NCBI GenBank assembly: GCA_023449855.1
Contig: JAEXHR010000127.1
Coordinates: 1-16,549, forward strand
Source: Pseudomonadota bacterium
Lineage (GTDB): Bacteria > Pseudomonadota > Alphaproteobacteria > Rhizobiales > Xanthobacteraceae
Length of the DNA stretch: 16,549 nt
Direction of reading: 5' to 3'
The translations under genes were made by a program, and so were the position numbers. Positions 13,107-16,549 of the stretch are shown here, in pieces. The stretch's first letter is position 1. Every line of letters begins with the position of its first letter. The notes below the pieces were generated by a model that saw only the letters and a list, made by a program, of their open reading frames with translations, searched no databases and had not been told where the DNA came from.

Positions 13107-13776
13107 TGGCAATCAGCTCTGCGCCGCCACCGGCGAGAACGACACGGCCCGATTCCAGCAGATAAGCGTAGTCGCACATCTCCAGCGCGGCGAAGGCGTT
13201 CTGTTCGACCAGCAGCACGGTGGTGCCGCTGTCGCGGATCGAACGTATGATGGCGAAGGTGCGTTCGACGATGTTCGGCGCGAGGCCGAGCGAGGGCTCG
13301 TCGAACATCACGAGGCGCGGGCGCGACATCAGCGCGCGGCCGATCGCCAGCATCTGCTGTTCGCCGCCGGAGAGCGTGCCGGCCGCCTGCCTGCGACGCT
13401 CCGCGAGACGGGGAAATTCGGTGTAGATGCGTTCGCGGTCGGCGGCGACTTCGCCGGCGTCCTTGCGCAGATAGGCGCCCATGTCGAGATTCTCCGCCAC
13501 CGTCATATGCGGGAAGACACGGCGGCCTTCCGGGCAATGCGCGATGCCCTTGGTCAGCACGCGCTGAGCGCCCATGCCGGTGATGTCTTCGCCCTCGAAC
13601 ATCATCCGGCCCGAGCGCGCCGGCACGAGGCCGGAGATTGCGCGCAGGGTTGTGCTCTTGCCAGCGCCGTTTGCGCCGATCAGGGCGACGAGCTGTCCGG
13701 CCTTTACCGAGAGCGAAATACCCTTGAGGGCGGAGATCTGCCCATAGGTGCAGACCATGTCGCGGATCTCAAGCAT
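13072..13776 (-). CDS. livF: Branched-chain amino acid-type ABC transporter ATPase LivF
   Basis: At 234 residues it has normal LivF length. Walker A is GANGAGKST (34-42), the signature is LSGGE (135-139), Walker B is LVMFDEP (155-161), and a switch His region lies in the C-terminal third. The Y-G-x-I-x-A-L-K-G-I opening and HCPEGRRVFPHMTVAENL (80-97) are LivF-type. It couples ATP hydrolysis to import through LivH/LivM. The ATG at 13776 has GGAGAT 8 nt upstream and overlaps livG by 8 nt. The family also transports urea, amides and aromatic acids, so the substrate is not certain. Confidence 0.93.
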   Translation of the reverse strand: MLEIRDMVCTYGQISALKGISLSVKAGQLVALIGANGAGKSTTLRAISGLVPARSGRMMFEGEDITGMGAQRVLTKGIAHCPEGRRVFPHMTVAENLDMGAYLRKDAGEVAADRERIYTEFPRLAERRRQAAGTLSGGEQQMLAIGRALMSRPRLVMFDEPSLGLAPNIVERTFAIIRSIRDSGTTVLLVEQNAFAALEMCDYAYLLESGRVVLAGGGAELIANEHVRRAYLGG

Positions 13777-14569
13777 GGGCTGCGATCTCCCTCACGGTGT
13801 CCTTGGCGCTTTGGCCGAGATAGGCCTCGATGACCGCCGGGTTGCTGCGGATGTCTTCGGGCGGGCCTTCCGCGATGATGCGGCCGTAGTTGAGCACCAC
13901 GATGCGGTCGGACACGCTCATCACCATGGGCATGTCGTGCTCGACGAGGAGAATGGTGACGCCGCTGTCGCGGATGGTGCGGATGAGCTGTACGAACGTG
14001 TGCGTCTCGGAGGCATTCATGCCGGACACCGGTTCGTCGAGCAGCAGCATGTTCGGCTGGGCGGCGAGCGCTAGCGCGACGCCAACCAAGCGCTGTTCGC
14101 CATAGGAGAGCGAGCCGGCAAGATCATGGGCGCGGTTCTCAAGGCCGACCCAGCGGACCAGCTCGGCGGCACGCTCGCGCATGGCCTTTTCCGACGCACG
14201 GGCGCGTGGCAAGCGCAGGATCGCCTCGAAGAGACCGAGCTTGCCCTGACGATGCAGGCCGATCAGGACATTGTCGAACACGGTGTCGTTGGGAAACACG
14301 CTGGTGCGTTGGAATGTACGGGCGAGACCGAGATCGGCGATCTCGTGCGGCTTCATCCCGCGCAAGTCGCGCCCGCAATATTTCACCGCGCCCTTGGTGG
14401 GGGTGAGGAAACCGGTCATGACGTTGAAGGCCGTGGTCTTGCCGGCGCCATTGGGGCCGATCAGGCTGACGATCTCGCCTTTGCCAACATGGAAATTCAT
14501 GTCGGAGATGGCAACGAGGCCGCCGAATTGCACGCCGACATGTTCGATGCTGAGGACGGGCTCGGTCAT
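13769..14569 (-). CDS. livG: Branched-chain amino acid-type ABC transporter ATPase LivG
   Basis: 266 residues from ATG 14569 (a GTG at 14572 would add one). Walker A is GPNGAGKTT (38-46), followed by the LivG-type LARTFQRTSVFPNDTV segment, a signature LSYGEQR (the second G of LSGGE replaced by Y, common in LivG), and Walker B LLLDEP. It forms the ATPase pair with LivF on the cytoplasmic side of the LivHM channel. The start overlaps the livM stop by one base (TGATG) and the end overlaps livF by 8 nt, so the proteins are probably made in a coupled, equal ratio. Confidence 0.93.
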   Translation of the reverse strand: MTEPVLSIEHVGVQFGGLVAISDMNFHVGKGEIVSLIGPNGAGKTTAFNVMTGFLTPTKGAVKYCGRDLRGMKPHEIADLGLARTFQRTSVFPNDTVFDNVLIGLHRQGKLGLFEAILRLPRARASEKAMRERAAELVRWVGLENRAHDLAGSLSYGEQRLVGVALALAAQPNMLLLDEPVSGMNASETHTFVQLIRTIRDSGVTILLVEHDMPMVMSVSDRIVVLNYGRIIAEGPPEDIRSNPAVIEAYLGQSAKDTVREIAAHA

Positions 14570-15609
14570 CACGCATGCTCCTCGGCGGTACGCTCAGTCA
14601 CGATCGGTTTGGGCTTGGATGGCTGCCGACCGAAGCCGAGTTTCGGCGCCAGCGATGGCACGATGCCGCGCGGCAGCACGAACAGGATGGCGATCAGCAC
14701 GAGGCCGTAAGTGATCCACTGTGCCTCCGGCGCCATGATCGGACGCAGGAACACCGGCAACAGGCCGAAGATCACGCCGCCGACAACAGGGCCCGCGAGC
14801 GAACCTTTGCCGCCTGACACCACCATGATCACCATTGTGACCGTCGAGATGAAGGCGAACACTTCCGGATCGATGATGCGGATATAGTGCGCATAAAGGC
14901 TGCCTGCTGCGCCTGCAATGGCCGCGGAGATCACCGCCGTCAGCGTCAGCGCCTTGGTGACGTCGATGCCGACCGACACCGCCAGCGTCTCGTTCTCCAT
15001 CAGCCCGCGCATGGCGCGGCCGTAGTGCGAATGCACGAGGCGGGAAATCAGGAAATAGGAGACCGCGGCCACCGCAAGTACGAGATAGTAGTTCTGCAGC
15101 TTGGTCTTCAGCACGAGATAGCCGAGGCCGGGCAGGCCAATGGTGATGGATGGAATGTTGGTCAGCGCCAGCGGGCCCTGGGTGAGTTCGACCCAGTTCA
15201 GCGCCACCAGTCGCACCACCTCGGCGAATGAGATGGTGACGATGACGAAGTAGGCGCCACGCACGCGGAACGACAGCCGCCCGACCAGATAGCCGCACAG
15301 GCCGGAGATCACGATCGCCAGCGCGAAGCCGGCAATCGGCGGCCAAGGCTCACGCACGATACGGAAACCGCCGATCAATTCGACATCGAAGCCGAGCGCC
15401 GTGAGCGCGCTGACATAGGCGCCGATACCGAAGAAGGCGATATGGCCGAGGCTCAATTGCCCGGTGAAACCGAGCAGCAGGTTCATGCTCATGGCGCCGA
15501 TGATGAAGATGCCGGTCGTGATCAGTGCGTTGAGCAGATACGGGTCCTTCAGCCACAGCGGTACCGAGGCGAAGACGGCGAGGGTAAGAAGAGAAACGAT
15601 CCTGGTCAT
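14569..15609 (-). CDS. livM: Branched-chain amino acid-type ABC transporter permease LivM
   Basis: 346 residues with repeated hydrophobic helices. The family stretch MNLLLGFTGQLSLGHIAFFG appears near the N-terminus, with a later RALMENE-like cytoplasmic loop (GRAMRGLMENETLAVSVGID) and a GGKGSLAGPVVGG turn, which are LivM hallmarks for contact with the ATPases. I chose ATG 15609: the first residues MTRIVSLLTLAVF form the first helix, and it overlaps the livH stop by 4 nt (ATGA). The open frame continues upstream to 16065, but that part is within livH in another frame and is not coding. It is an inner-membrane subunit that forms the channel with LivH. Confidence 0.93.
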   Translation of the reverse strand: MTRIVSLLTLAVFASVPLWLKDPYLLNALITTGIFIIGAMSMNLLLGFTGQLSLGHIAFFGIGAYVSALTALGFDVELIGGFRIVREPWPPIAGFALAIVISGLCGYLVGRLSFRVRGAYFVIVTISFAEVVRLVALNWVELTQGPLALTNIPSITIGLPGLGYLVLKTKLQNYYLVLAVAAVSYFLISRLVHSHYGRAMRGLMENETLAVSVGIDVTKALTLTAVISAAIAGAAGSLYAHYIRIIDPEVFAFISTVTMVIMVVSGGKGSLAGPVVGGVIFGLLPVFLRPIMAPEAQWITYGLVLIAILFVLPRGIVPSLAPKLGFGRQPSKPKPIVTERTAEEHA

Positions 15610-16478
15610 CCGACGCGCTCCGCACGGGCAAACAGGCCGGTGGGTTTGAAGACCAGCACGGCGATGATGATGAGGAAGCCCATGGCGTCGCGATAGCCCG
15701 ACGACACGTAGCCGGCGCCAAGCTCTTCGGCGAGCGCCAGGATGAAACCGCCGATCACGGCGCCGGTGATGTTGCCGAGGCCGCCGAGGATCACGATGGC
15801 GAAGGCCTTCACCGCGGCGAGGTCGCCCATCTGCGGGAACACCACATAGACCGGGCCGAGCAAGGCGCCGGCGGCGGCGGCAAGGCTCGATCCGATGGCG
15901 AAGGTCGAGGTGTAGATCCAGCCGACATTGACCCCCATCAGCGCGGCGGTGTCGGAATCCTGGAAGGTCGCACGCATCGCCTTGCCGAGCTTGGTCAGGT
16001 TGATCAGCGAATATGCGATCGCGATCAGCAGCGCAGCGGCTAACAATACGAACAGGCGCAGCCACGAAACCGAAACGGGGCCGATCACCAGCGGCGCATC
16101 AGGGAAAGGATTGTCGATGGATTTCGCAACGCCGCCCCAGATCCACAGCGCGCCGGACTGCATGGCGATCCAGGCGCCGATCATGACCAGCATTGTCGTG
16201 TCGATATCGGCGCCGCGCAGGGGGCGCAGCAATGTGATCTCGATGGCGGCGCCGAGCAGCCAACCGGCGACGATCGCAACCGGCAGCGCGAGAAAGAAGT
16301 TCAGGCCGAGCTGATGCACGATGATGAACATCATATAGGCGCCAAACGTGTAGAGGATGCCGTGGGTGAAGTTCACCACATTCATGATGCCGAAGATCAG
16401 CGTCAGACCGATGCCGAGCAGGGCATAGGTGCCGCCGAGCACGAGCATATTGACGAGGTGTTGCAGGAGCTGGTCCAC
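15606..16478 (-). CDS. livH: Branched-chain amino acid-type ABC transporter permease LivH
   Basis: 290 residues, the normal LivH length. The family opening GGTYALLGIGLTLIFGIMNV and then NFTHG is present at about residues 15-40. RATFQDSDTAALMGVNV forms the ATPase-contact loop, and VIVLGGLGNITGAVIGG the late conserved turn. It is the first gene of the liv operon in the window. The GTG at 16478 has AAGGA 8 nt upstream, which fixes this start. Promoter and periplasmic binding protein gene are not visible; the gene is preceded by a palindromic repeat. Substrate class is as for the other subunits and may include non-amino-acid carboxylates or amides. Confidence 0.93.
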   Translation of the reverse strand: MDQLLQHLVNMLVLGGTYALLGIGLTLIFGIMNVVNFTHGILYTFGAYMMFIIVHQLGLNFFLALPVAIVAGWLLGAAIEITLLRPLRGADIDTTMLVMIGAWIAMQSGALWIWGGVAKSIDNPFPDAPLVIGPVSVSWLRLFVLLAAALLIAIAYSLINLTKLGKAMRATFQDSDTAALMGVNVGWIYTSTFAIGSSLAAAAGALLGPVYVVFPQMGDLAAVKAFAIVILGGLGNITGAVIGGFILALAEELGAGYVSSGYRDAMGFLIIIAVLVFKPTGLFARAERVG

Positions 16479-16508
16479 GGGGTGGTTCCTTTGATTGCTT
16501 CTTTCTTC

Positions 16509-16531
16509 ACCTCTCCCCGCCGGGGAGAGGT
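16509..16531. repeat. GC-rich palindrome, probable dispersed intergenic repeat
   Basis: ACCTCTCCCCG (16509-16519), one central C, CGGGGAGAGGT (16521-16531): an 11-bp perfect inverted repeat. This sequence type (CCTCTCCC...GGGAGAGG) is common between genes in Bradyrhizobium and relatives as a dispersed palindromic element. It lies 31 nt upstream of the livH start. It has no T-run, so a classical terminator is not supported. Confidence 0.7.
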
Positions 16532-16549
16532 CGACTGAAACGCGCGCAG

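Noticed and set aside
15610..16065. Upstream extension of livM
   Set aside because: It lies within livH in another frame and is Arg-rich, unlike a membrane protein; ATG 15609 has the family's N-terminus.
1..16549. CRISPR arrays, insertion sequences, tRNA and rRNA genes
   Set aside because: No regularly spaced repeats, transposase motifs, or tRNA/rRNA-like sequence were found on either strand.

Overview
The window looks like chromosomal DNA of a GC-rich alphaproteobacterium, most likely of the Bradyrhizobium/Rhodopseudomonas/Afipia group. This rests on codon usage, on overlapping LivHMGF transport genes, and above all on four promoters of the alphaproteobacterial sigma-EcfG type (GGAAC, 16 bases, CGTT or TGTT). 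The genus call is inference; no rRNA or tRNA gene is present to test it.

Region 1 (1-7096) reads as a general-stress cluster. On the minus strand are the first codons of a small protein, a zinc-ribbon protein, a low-affinity iron permease family protein and a YciE/YciF (DUF892) ferritin-like protein. On the plus strand is a tightly overlapping operon: PAP2 phosphatase, two DUF3147 membrane proteins and an isochorismatase-like hydrolase. A second plus-strand operon encodes a phospholipase D/VTT membrane fusion followed by an endonuclease/exonuclease/phosphatase (EEP) family hydrolase. The iron permease, DUF892, PAP2 operon and PLD operon each have an EcfG-type promoter with exactly 16 bases between the two elements. 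The zinc-ribbon gene has a degenerate version. The gene content (iron handling, phospholipid and isoprenoid phosphate chemistry, membrane proteins) fits envelope and oxidative stress.

Region 2 (about 7097-12743) is a prophage remnant, all on the minus strand. It holds a P4-type tyrosine integrase, an AlpA/excisionase-like small protein, a tail-assembly-chaperone-like protein, a tape measure protein, a 76-residue unknown, and a scaffold-like protein with a duplicated C-terminal motif. Terminase, portal, capsid, baseplate and lysis genes are absent. Two near-identical promoter sequences flank the excisionase-like gene. No tRNA or convincing att repeat was found, so the edges are not resolved.

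Region 3 (12744-16549) is the minus-strand operon livH-livM-livG-livF plus a small Rieske [2Fe-2S] protein whose start lies inside livF. All junctions overlap. The periplasmic binding protein is not in the window. A near-perfect GC-rich palindrome lies upstream of livH.
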